Assembly: GCA_964609825.1 (NCBI GenBank)
Contig: CAZSSH010000005.1
Location: forward strand, 372,001-436,000
Length of the DNA: 64,000 nucleotides
Reading direction: 5' to 3'
From: CAZSSH01 sp964609825
Lineage (GTDB): Bacteria > Verrucomicrobiota > Lentisphaeria > Victivallales > Victivallaceae
Position numbers and translations under genes: made by a program. Below are positions 50,579 through 59,275 of the stretch, in pieces. The notes beneath the pieces are model-generated. The model was given only the letters and a program-made list of their open reading frames with translations. It made no database searches and was not told the origin of the DNA. Each line of letters starts with the position of its first letter. Within the stretch, counting starts at the first letter, position 1.

Positions 50579-52465
50579 TCAACTTTTCCGGTCCGTTGTA
50601 TTTTCGGCGTTGCCGTGTTCTTTTACGATTTCCTCGGCTTCGGCGGGGTGGGTTTCGACATATTCCTCGGCAGCGTCATCGGTCGGAGCGCCGGCAAGAG
50701 ACTGGGCCAAATGACGCTCGTCAAGCTCCTCGCGGATAGCCTTCATTTTTTCCTCCGTCAACGGAAACAAAATAGCCATCAGCAACGTAAAAGCGGAAAA
50801 AACAATGTACAAACTCATGACCAGCCAAAATAAATGTTTTTGTATCGTCATCGGCGGTTGTGTTGCCACTACGCGTGCATTGTCCAAAAGATGTCGGGGC
50901 CCCAGACCGATATGCCGGAGCGTCAACGGCCGATCCTCGTCGATCGCCGAATTGAGTGCAATTTTTAGGTATCGGGCAGTAATGGGCGGAAAATCAAATT
51001 CGTTATCCTGATTTCCGCAATCAAAGACGCCAATCAGACGAAACCCCTCAGTCGGCGACATATCGCCTGCAAACAGGGTAATTTGCTTGAGATTGTCTCC
51101 GCTGATTTGAATCCGGTCAAAGGTCGTGGAACTGTTGTTTTTGAACCCGAAAACGGCGATTTCACCAACCTCAAAACCGGCTGCCGGCGCAGTTGTTTTG
51201 GCCACCGACACGCTTTCCCAGCGCTGATTGATTTTAACATCCACATTGAGCCAGCTGATGATGTATCCGGAAAGAATAATAGCAAGCGAAATCTCCAATT
51301 TGGCAATCACCGCCATCACCGAGGTGAACAACCCCTCGCGCCGCTGGCCGGTCTTGACTTCGTCCATGTCGCAGATATCGGGCAAAATCGCCGAAGTAAT
51401 GGTACCGGTGAGCACCAGCAACGGCGCCACCACCAAACCGGGGATAATGCTCCAGTAAGGATGCTCGGGGGTAGTGATAAACGGGTTGACGATTGCACAG
51501 CCGAAACCAAGTGAAGCTCCCAAAATCAAGGCCCCGCGTTTGCCCAGCCATTTGCTGGCGGGTTTGACCAAAGGAAGCATGGCAAAATTCCAGACCGACC
51601 CCAGCGTCGCGCCGATGGCGGCAATGCGCGTGGAGAGGTCAAGGTCACCGCGGCAAGTATAGTAAACCCCGAGAAAAAAGGTAATTTGCCCGACCAGCCG
51701 TCCGCCCAAAATTTCGCCGATTTTCATCAGGATCAAGATGACAAACGGACGATTTCGCATGGTAACTTTGATCGCCGGAAGCAATGCCACATGATTGCGG
51801 TTGGCATGGGTAAAACGCTCTTTGGTCGCAAAAAAGCAAATCAGAGCGGAAACGATGACGGCAATGGCGGCGACTGCGCTGATCCACCGCATTCCCCAAA
51901 TCACACCGCCGAAAAACGGTCGCAGCGCCAGCCAGTAAATCCAACCGTAAAGCAGTACCATGACCGCCAAAAAGAATCCCTGTACCGCCTGAACCTTGGA
52001 CCGCTCGTGATAATCATCGCTGAGCTCATAGCCGATGGCCGTCCAGGCCATGGTATACATACCGTAACAAGTATAGAGAAACGTCCCGGTAATGCCGAGA
52101 AAGAAAAATTGCGCCGTCGCACTCCACGCCGGGTCGGCCCACCACACTCCCGCCAGCAAAAAAGCGCCGACAATTGCGCCGCCGAGCAAAAACGGTTTGC
52201 GCCGTCCCCAGCGGGTATGGGTATTGTCAGACCAGTGTCCGATCATGGGGTCGATGATTCCGTCGATAAAGCGGGGAAGCATCATGCACCAACTGACAAT
52301 CACCGGGCTCAAGCCGAAGCCGACGGTAAAGACATTCATCGCCAGTCCGAACATCCCGACCAGCGAAAACTCCGCGATGCGGCCGACCCCCCACCCCCAG
52401 ATTTGCCGGGGCGGGGCGGTGTAGACTTTGTACTCGACTTGAGGGGATGTGCGTTGATCTGTCAT
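50579..52465 (-). CDS. GPH-family sugar transporter with extracytoplasmic domain insertion
   Basis: 628 residues. The MFS/GPH core has the signature loop DPMIGHWSDNTHTRWGRRKP after TM2 and CFFATKERF after TM6, with 12 predicted helices. About 140 residues lie between TM11 (LEISLAIILSGYIISWLNV) and TM12 (LFWLVMSLYIVFSAFTLLMA); in ordinary GPH proteins this loop is short. Within it are beta-rich sequence (EIAVFGFKNNSSTTFDRIQI), ITARYLKIALNSAID and TLRHIGLGP, resembling discoidin/F5-8C-type jelly rolls. By topology the loop is periplasmic. The family imports glycosides with Na+ or H+. The gene has its own promoter and a long leader. Confidence 0.85.
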   Translation of the reverse strand: MTDQRTSPQVEYKVYTAPPRQIWGWGVGRIAEFSLVGMFGLAMNVFTVGFGLSPVIVSWCMMLPRFIDGIIDPMIGHWSDNTHTRWGRRKPFLLGGAIVGAFLLAGVWWADPAWSATAQFFFLGITGTFLYTCYGMYTMAWTAIGYELSDDYHERSKVQAVQGFFLAVMVLLYGWIYWLALRPFFGGVIWGMRWISAVAAIAVIVSALICFFATKERFTHANRNHVALLPAIKVTMRNRPFVILILMKIGEILGGRLVGQITFFLGVYYTCRGDLDLSTRIAAIGATLGSVWNFAMLPLVKPASKWLGKRGALILGASLGFGCAIVNPFITTPEHPYWSIIPGLVVAPLLVLTGTITSAILPDICDMDEVKTGQRREGLFTSVMAVIAKLEISLAIILSGYIISWLNVDVKINQRWESVSVAKTTAPAAGFEVGEIAVFGFKNNSSTTFDRIQISGDNLKQITLFAGDMSPTEGFRLIGVFDCGNQDNEFDFPPITARYLKIALNSAIDEDRPLTLRHIGLGPRHLLDNARVVATQPPMTIQKHLFWLVMSLYIVFSAFTLLMAILFPLTEEKMKAIREELDERHLAQSLAGAPTDDAAEEYVETHPAEAEEIVKEHGNAENTTDRKS

Positions 52466-52782
52466 GTTAATTGTTTTCTGATAAAAGGTTTATGATCATT
52501 ATTTTAATTGGCTGCAAATTGACTTTTAGCCAGCGTCAGAGCTCGGGTTGCCGCCAAGGTCAAAGGTTGCCGTTTGCCGGGGAAAACAACTCAATCGTCT
52601 GCGCGACTTGGCTTGCAATGACTCGTTGTGTCACGCGGCCCGCCTTCCGCGCAAAAAAGCCTCATCCCAAAAGCGCGCCGGGCGACGATAAAAAGTATAT
52701 GCCGTGACATTAAAAATTTCCTTATTTGCGCTCAGCTCTGATTGCGTCTTTGTCTGCAATATAATGCAATGTGATCCCCTTG
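52466..52782. other. Long leader of the transporter gene
   Basis: About 317 bases without a gene, running from the GH127-like stop to the transporter ATG. Transcription from the promoter at 52758-52786 would give a leader of about 285 bases. No known riboswitch or attenuator was recognised by eye. The middle is GC-rich and may fold. Confidence 0.4.
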
Positions 52783-52786
52783 TCAA
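52758..52786 (-). promoter_or_regulatory. Promoter of the GPH transporter, overlapping the upstream stop codon
   Basis: On the minus strand TTGACA (52786-52781), a 17-bp spacer and TATATT (52763-52758). The -35 contains the TGA stop of the GH127-like gene (52785-52783), so the promoter begins in the upstream coding sequence. Confidence 0.7.
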
Positions 52787-55008
52787 TCCATGGTTGCCAC
52801 CAATTTAACCGTCCGCGCCAAAAAAATCCGCACTTCGCCTTTACCGGCGTTGCGCAACTCCAAACGCACAGCGGCCTTGCCGGCGGAGAGTCGGGGCGGT
52901 ATCGGATATGATTTCATCACCCACTCGCCCGGAGCAATGGTCCGGGTCGGTTGCGTCGCAATTACGACACCGTCGACCAAAATTTCAAGCGATGAGGCGC
53001 TCCACTCGCCGCCCCAAAATTTGAGTTGCAGCGCCACCGGGACGACGGGGTCTGTCTTCAGCTGATAGCCGAGATCGCCGCCCGGTATCAGCAAACGGTG
53101 CTTGGCATGCAAAAAGTCACCGACTTGAGTGCCGCCGGCCGTCATTTCGTGCTCGACCTCGGATTGCTGAAAGCCGGGTGTGACCGTATCGCAAGTTGCG
53201 GCGTGCAACCGCTGTTCGGCCTCGGCGGCAAGTTGCATCTCCTCCTGACAACGTTTTGCCATCCTCGGTGTCACAACGCGGAAATACACTCCGTAGTGCT
53301 CCTCGTAAACATCGTAGAGCGGCATCCAGAGCAGTGCCGGATTGGCTGCGCGCGGGTCGGAGAGTATGGTTTCCGAAACCAGCAAGGGCGGGATTTCATC
53401 CGTCTTCCCCCGTGCCTTAAGGTGATCGCCGAAGCGCTCTTTGGCCGGATCGTCAACTGGATCCGGAAGCGTCGGCAACGCTCCGGCCATGAGCGTCGGT
53501 CCGTAAAAAAAAGCCTGATAATCGCTGTCGGGGAGTACCTCGGAGTAGTAATCCATCCCCAAATCAAGCTCCAAAACTTCGCCGTCATGCCACATGCGCT
53601 CAACGGTCACATAGCCGTCACAGCCGACCGTGCCAAAGTTGCCGCGGCTCCAAGCCGGTTTGCGCAATTTTAGGACAAACCTGATATCTTTGCGGCAGTG
53701 GACCGTCAGTCGGATTTTACCTGAAACCGGGAACTTTCCGTCAATCATAATTTTGACCGCTTTGTCCGCCCAATCCAGACCGGAGGCAAAATATTGATTG
53801 ACATACAAAGTATCGCCGTCATGCCCGTAAAAGGTTTTGGCGTACCGCATCGGGCTCTCCATCCCGGTGCCGACACAGCACCAAAAAGCATCCAGCGGGG
53901 CCGAAAAAACCTTGACCGCTACCGGCGCTAAAGCCAAAAAGTAGCCGAACTCGCCCGGTTTGCGGCCGATGTTGGCCGCGACGTGATTGAGCAAGACACG
54001 TTCGGCATAATCCATCACATGCGCATCTTTGCGCCACGACCAGATATGCTCGGCGAGTTTGATCATATTGTAAGAGTTGCAAGTTTCCGCAGTGTACGGT
54101 GTCAAATGCTCTTTATCGGTACCGGGAGTAAAAAAATGCTCGCTCTCGCCGTGCCCGCCGTTGGCAAAACTGCGGATTTGGGTGACCCGGTCAAAAAAGA
54201 ATTCCGCCGCCCGGCGGTCGGCCCCATCCCCGATCGCCTCATAACGGGCCGCCAGCGCGATCACCTTGGGGATCAAGGTATTGCCGTGCAAGCCGTCGAG
54301 CTCATCATGCTCTGCGTGTAACGGCGCCAACGCCGCGGTTTGCGAAAAAGCGCGGTCGGCCAGCTCGAGAAACCGTTGGTCGCCGGTCGCCAGTGAGAGT
54401 TTGATCAAGCTTTCGGCGATGCCGCCGTGTTCGCAAACCAGTATTTTTTGAGCATCGGCGGGGGGGATGTTTTCCCAAACATGGTTCAGGTATCCGGCCA
54501 CGCCGGTCATGATGACCAATGCTTGATGATTGCCGCAGAGTTCCCATGCGTCATACAATCCGGCCAAAAGTTTGTGGAGGTTGTACAAGGGCACCCAAAT
54601 ATCGTTAAGCGCAAAGTTATGCGCCTCGATCCTGCCGCGGCGCAAATCCTCAAAGCAGCGCTTGTCCACCGCCCCGGCGTAACCGTCGCCGTGAGCCAGC
54701 TGACAGCGGCCGATGCCGTCAACAAAGGCGCTGACGCGCGCCAGAGCCCCGCAGTCGCCGGTGGCCGCATAACAGGCCGCCAACGCCGAGAGATAATGCC
54801 CGCCCGAGTGACCGGCGATATCCTTTCGCTCCCAGCCGCCGTAGGGTTCGCCGCTGTCAATCCCGGCTTGGCGGTAAAACGGTGCAAGCATCCGCTCAAC
54901 GTCAAGCACCTCTAAAAGGTACTTTTGGTCGGTGTCCTGTTTGGTTTTTAACACTCCCGGCGACAGTCGGACGGCCGAGAGAGGAAAAAGTTTTGCCGAA
55001 TCAATCAT
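52783..55008 (-). CDS. GH127/DUF1680-like glycosidase, beta-L-arabinofuranosidase candidate
   Basis: 741 residues, no signal peptide. The (alpha/alpha)6 barrel shows the family landmarks GGWERKDIAGHSGGHYLSAL (58-77), HKLLAGLYDAW, EHGGIAESLIKL and HGNTLIPKVIALAARYE. Zinc-site residues are present: a Glu in GESEHFF (288-294), AETC with Cys310 and WCCVGTGMES with Cys377 and Cys378, the last Cys being the nucleophile in characterised GH127. A C-terminal beta-sandwich completes it. It should release L-arabinofuranose or a related sugar from oligosaccharides in the cytoplasm. The ATG lies three bases after the toroid gene's stop. Confidence 0.88.
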   Translation of the reverse strand: MIDSAKLFPLSAVRLSPGVLKTKQDTDQKYLLEVLDVERMLAPFYRQAGIDSGEPYGGWERKDIAGHSGGHYLSALAACYAATGDCGALARVSAFVDGIGRCQLAHGDGYAGAVDKRCFEDLRRGRIEAHNFALNDIWVPLYNLHKLLAGLYDAWELCGNHQALVIMTGVAGYLNHVWENIPPADAQKILVCEHGGIAESLIKLSLATGDQRFLELADRAFSQTAALAPLHAEHDELDGLHGNTLIPKVIALAARYEAIGDGADRRAAEFFFDRVTQIRSFANGGHGESEHFFTPGTDKEHLTPYTAETCNSYNMIKLAEHIWSWRKDAHVMDYAERVLLNHVAANIGRKPGEFGYFLALAPVAVKVFSAPLDAFWCCVGTGMESPMRYAKTFYGHDGDTLYVNQYFASGLDWADKAVKIMIDGKFPVSGKIRLTVHCRKDIRFVLKLRKPAWSRGNFGTVGCDGYVTVERMWHDGEVLELDLGMDYYSEVLPDSDYQAFFYGPTLMAGALPTLPDPVDDPAKERFGDHLKARGKTDEIPPLLVSETILSDPRAANPALLWMPLYDVYEEHYGVYFRVVTPRMAKRCQEEMQLAAEAEQRLHAATCDTVTPGFQQSEVEHEMTAGGTQVGDFLHAKHRLLIPGGDLGYQLKTDPVVPVALQLKFWGGEWSASSLEILVDGVVIATQPTRTIAPGEWVMKSYPIPPRLSAGKAAVRLELRNAGKGEVRIFLARTVKLVATMD

Positions 55009-55011
55009 GTA

Positions 55012-56934
55012 TTACTCCAGTTGTTTTCGGTTTTGGACCATCCAGAGCAGCGCCTCCAGGGTATTGGCCGCAGCCCAGCCGTTGTATGAGTACCACATCG
55101 ACGAGGGGCGGCCGTCGCTGTAGCAAAAATCGGTCAAGCCGTCGCTCGGGCAAAAACGCTCGGTGGTGACGCCGTAACGGCCGTAACCGGTAATTTCCGG
55201 GTACAACTCAAGGCAGTTCATAACCCAAGCCATGCCGTCCTCGGCGCGCATTTTGTGGATTTCGTCGCCGGTTCGCTCATAAAGATAGTACAACTCGGGC
55301 GTGATCAAAACCCCCATCGGGTGGATGTGGGGATTGGAAACTGAGGTCACCGAGCCGCCGCAGGAATTCCAATTGCTCCCCAATAACGGCAAAATCTCGG
55401 GCACCGCCTTAAAGCCGTAGCGCCACAAATACTCATAATGGGCGGCATCCTCCAGCATTTTAAGGTATTGCGGTTCATGGGTCAACTCGTGCAAAAGCTT
55501 CACCAGTTTGGCAAAGGCGAGGTTGCCCTCCTGATCCGGAGCTTTCCAAGTATCCATCGGCGTACCGCAGACATTGAGCTCGCGGACAGGATTGTAATAG
55601 TATGCCGCCCCCTTTTGCGCCGCCGTCAGATAAGCCGCATCGCCGGTAAATTGATAGGCCGCCGCCAGTGCGGCCGCAATCCAGCACCCGGCATAACCGT
55701 CAAAGTCGGTAACTTCGCGTTTTTGAGTGGAGAAAGCATAACCGCAGGCGCCGTCGGCGCGCTGCAAGGCAACCAGATTGTCAGCCACCAGTTTGGCGGT
55801 GCTGATCCAGTCGGTGTCGACAGTTTGAGCGTGCGCCTTTAAGTAAATCATGGTTTGATACAAATAATAGAGCGCATGACCGTTGGTATACGCGCTGTGG
55901 CAATCGTGGGTAATCTTTAAGAAATCCCACCAGCCGTTGACCCGGCTGCCGCGCAAATCGCGCACCAGATCGTAAAAGAGCCCGGAGTCGGGATTGTACC
56001 CGGCGATGATTTCGTCAAAGAGGGCAAAGCCGCTCTTGCGTTTGGCGAAGAAGTCGCCGGGAAGCTGCAAAGTGTCCATCGCCGTAATAAACGGATATGC
56101 CAAAATCGAGCCCCCCGTCCAGCCGATTTCGAGCAAAGCGCGCCACGGCTTAAGTTCCGGACGCATCGGCGGCTTGGCCTCCTGATTGGTGTAGTGGTCA
56201 AACTCGTCCGACCAGTTTTGCTCGACAAAGCTCCCGATGACGGCCCGGGCGGCAGTTTCAAAACTGTTATGAAATACCGGACGTTCGCGCAAATCGCGGT
56301 ACAAAATATTGATGATCTCCCGGACATGGTCGCGGTTGCCGTCGGCAAAGTGAAAGATCCGCCCTTTGCATGCTCCGGCCGCAACCGGCTGCGAAGTTGA
56401 TTTGGAGCGGCCGTCGTAATAATCGCAGTATTTGTTGACAAACGTAAACGGCAAATTGGCATAGCCCAGAGTCACACCGAATTTGCCGGGAAGCTCGGCA
56501 TAGACCCCGTTGCGCACCAGATTGCCGGAATAAGGCTCAATCGAAACTGCGCCGATTTCCGCTTTGCCGATACCGATCGACACCGGGTGGCTGGCGCGGT
56601 CGGCGCGAAATTCCCAGACCGGCGAAGAGTAAATTGACTCGGAGTATCGGGAGGTAAGATTGGGGTACTGTCCCGGCTTGGCATGCGCCAAATTGTTGTC
56701 ACCGTGAATGCAGCACGGGATCAAATGCCACACCGCATCGTCATTGAGCGAACCCTCGATCTTGATCCGGGTCGGGTATTTGCACTCAAAGCTCAGGCAA
56801 TACTCCCGGTGTCCGAGGGCGGGACGGGAGGAGTACTCTAAAACCATATCCGCATCGCGGTAACTGATGGCATCGTCGCTGCCGATGATTTGCCACGCGC
56901 CGTTCTTTTTTTGATAAAACAAGGTAACTTTCAT
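55012..56934 (-). CDS. Cytoplasmic six-hairpin (alpha/alpha toroid) protein, glycosidase candidate
   Basis: 640 residues from the ATG at 56934, six bases after GGGAG; the open frame further upstream overlaps the preceding gene's end. The first ~200 residues are beta-rich (KYPTRIKIEGSLNDDAVWHL, VSIGIGKAEIGAVSIEPYSG). The rest is helical hairpins of a toroid: TWKAPDQEGNLAFAKLVKLL, AYTNGHALYYLYQTMIYLKA, DGYAGCWIAAALAAAYQFTG, YSYNGWAAANTLEALLWMVQ. The fold is like GH127/GH88/GH105-type enzymes but no family-specific catalytic motif was identified. No signal peptide. Lies between two other carbohydrate genes in the same operon. Confidence 0.7.
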   Translation of the reverse strand: MKVTLFYQKKNGAWQIIGSDDAISYRDADMVLEYSSRPALGHREYCLSFECKYPTRIKIEGSLNDDAVWHLIPCCIHGDNNLAHAKPGQYPNLTSRYSESIYSSPVWEFRADRASHPVSIGIGKAEIGAVSIEPYSGNLVRNGVYAELPGKFGVTLGYANLPFTFVNKYCDYYDGRSKSTSQPVAAGACKGRIFHFADGNRDHVREIINILYRDLRERPVFHNSFETAARAVIGSFVEQNWSDEFDHYTNQEAKPPMRPELKPWRALLEIGWTGGSILAYPFITAMDTLQLPGDFFAKRKSGFALFDEIIAGYNPDSGLFYDLVRDLRGSRVNGWWDFLKITHDCHSAYTNGHALYYLYQTMIYLKAHAQTVDTDWISTAKLVADNLVALQRADGACGYAFSTQKREVTDFDGYAGCWIAAALAAAYQFTGDAAYLTAAQKGAAYYYNPVRELNVCGTPMDTWKAPDQEGNLAFAKLVKLLHELTHEPQYLKMLEDAAHYEYLWRYGFKAVPEILPLLGSNWNSCGGSVTSVSNPHIHPMGVLITPELYYLYERTGDEIHKMRAEDGMAWVMNCLELYPEITGYGRYGVTTERFCPSDGLTDFCYSDGRPSSMWYSYNGWAAANTLEALLWMVQNRKQLE

Positions 56935-56950
56935 CATATTCTCCCAATGG

Positions 56951-59260
56951 TTATGGCTCAAGTTGGCGCAGCACCAAGGTGCTCCCCGGTTTGACCGACA
57001 GTATTTGATTGCCTCTAAAAAACTCTTTTGCTGGCAGCAACCGGTAGGTTTTGCCGTTGTCCGGCAATCGAAAGGTAAACTCGCGGTCGGTTGACGCATT
57101 CATCGCCACTACAAAGGGACCGTAATCCAGGCGGTAAAACAAGCCGCGGCCGGCATAGGGGCTCTCGTCGCCCGGTTTGAATTTAATCTCCGCCGGGATT
57201 TGGGCAATCGGCAAAACTTCGCCGGTGTGGGCCGATTTGAGCACCTTTTCGTTGGGATAACGGAGCTTTGCCCCGCCGTCGCCAAAGCCGAAATTGATCC
57301 AGTTTTTGCGGGGATACTTCATCCCCGAGTCGGCAAAAATGATCTCCTCGCGCACTGTGGCAATCCGCTCGATTTCCGGCGTGAGATAATGGACTTTGGC
57401 CAAAAAATTGACTCCGTGCCGGGCGCGCCAGTAAAGTGACGCATACAAAATTTCGTCGCCGTCCTTGACCGCGACCACACCGTCGGTTTCGTCGGCAAAG
57501 ACGAAATCGGGAGCGCCGGGCGACATCGGCGCCGAAATTTTGGGATCGGCCATCGCTGTAATTGCGTCATAGTGATCCGGGGTATTGAGTAACCCGATGG
57601 TGGTGCGCAATGTATTCTCCGTCATCGCGTGCTCGAGCGCCGGAAAAAACTGGCCGTCGGCAATCTGCTGTTTGGCCAGGCCGACCGCCAGGGGATCATT
57701 GGTATCAACGGCGGTTTTAAACGGCGAAGCGTCACGGCTGGCGCGTTGACCGTAAATAATGTCTCCGGGCAGCTTGGTGTCGCGCCAGCCGACGGCGGTT
57801 TCCAGTACCAGCGCCGTACGGCCATCGGCAGTCAGCAACGGATAACGGAAGTAAGAGCGCGCCCGGAAAATCTTTTGGTACGCAGCTAAAATCTCCGGGT
57901 CACCGGCCTGATCCGCGGTCGGCCGGGTCGAGTCGTAAATCGAGCCTACCCAGTCCAGCACTTCGCCGTAACTGCCCACATAGCCAAGCTCGCGGGTCAT
58001 AAATTTGGGAGTCAGCACATAATAGTCTTTGCCAGCGGGCCAGGTCGCTTTGCCGTTTTTGTCCAAACTTCCCGACCACGGCAGCAAGCCCACCGATTCT
58101 TTGAGAAAGCCCAACGTAATCTCCGCGGGCAGGGCCGCCTCAGGGGCGAGGAGCGCCAACGCCCGGTTGTTCCACTGTAAATTCATATCGATAATCATCG
58201 ACTGGTTGGTGTACATCCGCCGGTGGGTGGAGAGGTAATTGACTCCGAGCGCAAACAATTTGGCCCACGCCGCGCGGCGGGGCATGTTTTGGCCGTCGAC
58301 GGTCAACGGCTCATCGAGCTTGGACTCAAGCTCCGGCCACAGCCGGACGGTTGCCTCGCCCAGTCCGGCAAAGGCGTACCAGTCAGGGTTCCACGTCGAG
58401 CGGTCGCCGGTGGTCAGGTCGGGGTTGGGAATCCACGTTTTGCAGTAATCGTCGGTGCCGGAGAGTACGGCACGGATGACCGCCGGATTATGCCAAGCCG
58501 CACTCCACTTGACAAAATAAGCGCGGGCCAAAAACTGCAACTGCATTTGATTGAGCGGTTTTTTGCTCTCAAGCAATCCTTTGAGCGTGCGGTTGACCCG
58601 ATCCTTGAGAGCGCTGAAATCGGCGGCCGCCGGTTGGCCCGCCACCGGTTTTACCGCCCCCCTTTTGGGGGTGACGGCCAAAAAGCCGTCGGTGTGCGAG
58701 TACATAGTATAAATGCCGCGCGATGGGGTAGTCATCGGCTTTTGGTAATGTTTGAAATCCTTGGCATACCCCCAAACCGGACCGGAGGCGTAAATTGCAA
58801 CTTTTACCTCACTTTTGCCGCGGGTAAGCTCAAGCGGCAAAACGGTCGTGAGGTAAACAAACCGGCCCGCAAATTGCGGTGCATTGGCCCCGTGATCCAA
58901 AATGTCATAATCGCCCAAGTGGCGGTAGCCGAGTTGTTTTCCGTCAATATAAAGATAGAGCAAATTGTCGTTGACCTCGCCGCCCCAGAGTTTTACCGTC
59001 AGATAATTGATCTTGACGGGATCGATTTTGAGTGTAAACTCTATCGGCTTGCTCTCAAAATAATCGTTGGCCGGAGGCTCAATCAATCGGCATACTTCCC
59101 CTGCGCCGCCACTCTCCGTCCGCGATGCCGCTGCTGTCAGTGCATGTGCCGACTCCGAGGCCGGGTCGCCGAAATTGACGGCGTCGATTACCGCGCCGGA
59201 AACGCCCGAAACGAGCGTCAGCGAGAGTGCGACGATAATTTTTTGAGCAAGACAATTCAT
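56951..59260 (-). CDS. Secreted protein, possible polysaccharide lyase/heparinase-like toroid
   Basis: 769 residues with a signal peptide (MNCLAQKIIVALSLTLVSGVSGA). An N-terminal ~180-residue beta-rich module precedes a helical region with repeated helices (AAWAKLFALGVNYLSTHRRM, SMIIDMNLQWNNRALALLAP). The C-terminal ~250 residues form a beta-sandwich ending YGPFVVAMNASTDREFTFRL and GNQILSVKPGSTLVLRQ. This layout resembles alginate/heparinase-type lyases, though no catalytic Tyr/His pattern could be confirmed. The same C-terminal motif appears in the partial gene at the window end. It probably cleaves or binds a polysaccharide in the periplasm; lyase activity is only a hypothesis. Confidence 0.6.
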   Translation of the reverse strand: MNCLAQKIIVALSLTLVSGVSGAVIDAVNFGDPASESAHALTAAASRTESGGAGEVCRLIEPPANDYFESKPIEFTLKIDPVKINYLTVKLWGGEVNDNLLYLYIDGKQLGYRHLGDYDILDHGANAPQFAGRFVYLTTVLPLELTRGKSEVKVAIYASGPVWGYAKDFKHYQKPMTTPSRGIYTMYSHTDGFLAVTPKRGAVKPVAGQPAAADFSALKDRVNRTLKGLLESKKPLNQMQLQFLARAYFVKWSAAWHNPAVIRAVLSGTDDYCKTWIPNPDLTTGDRSTWNPDWYAFAGLGEATVRLWPELESKLDEPLTVDGQNMPRRAAWAKLFALGVNYLSTHRRMYTNQSMIIDMNLQWNNRALALLAPEAALPAEITLGFLKESVGLLPWSGSLDKNGKATWPAGKDYYVLTPKFMTRELGYVGSYGEVLDWVGSIYDSTRPTADQAGDPEILAAYQKIFRARSYFRYPLLTADGRTALVLETAVGWRDTKLPGDIIYGQRASRDASPFKTAVDTNDPLAVGLAKQQIADGQFFPALEHAMTENTLRTTIGLLNTPDHYDAITAMADPKISAPMSPGAPDFVFADETDGVVAVKDGDEILYASLYWRARHGVNFLAKVHYLTPEIERIATVREEIIFADSGMKYPRKNWINFGFGDGGAKLRYPNEKVLKSAHTGEVLPIAQIPAEIKFKPGDESPYAGRGLFYRLDYGPFVVAMNASTDREFTFRLPDNGKTYRLLPAKEFFRGNQILSVKPGSTLVLRQLEP

Positions 59261-59275
59261 AAAAAACGTTCCAAG

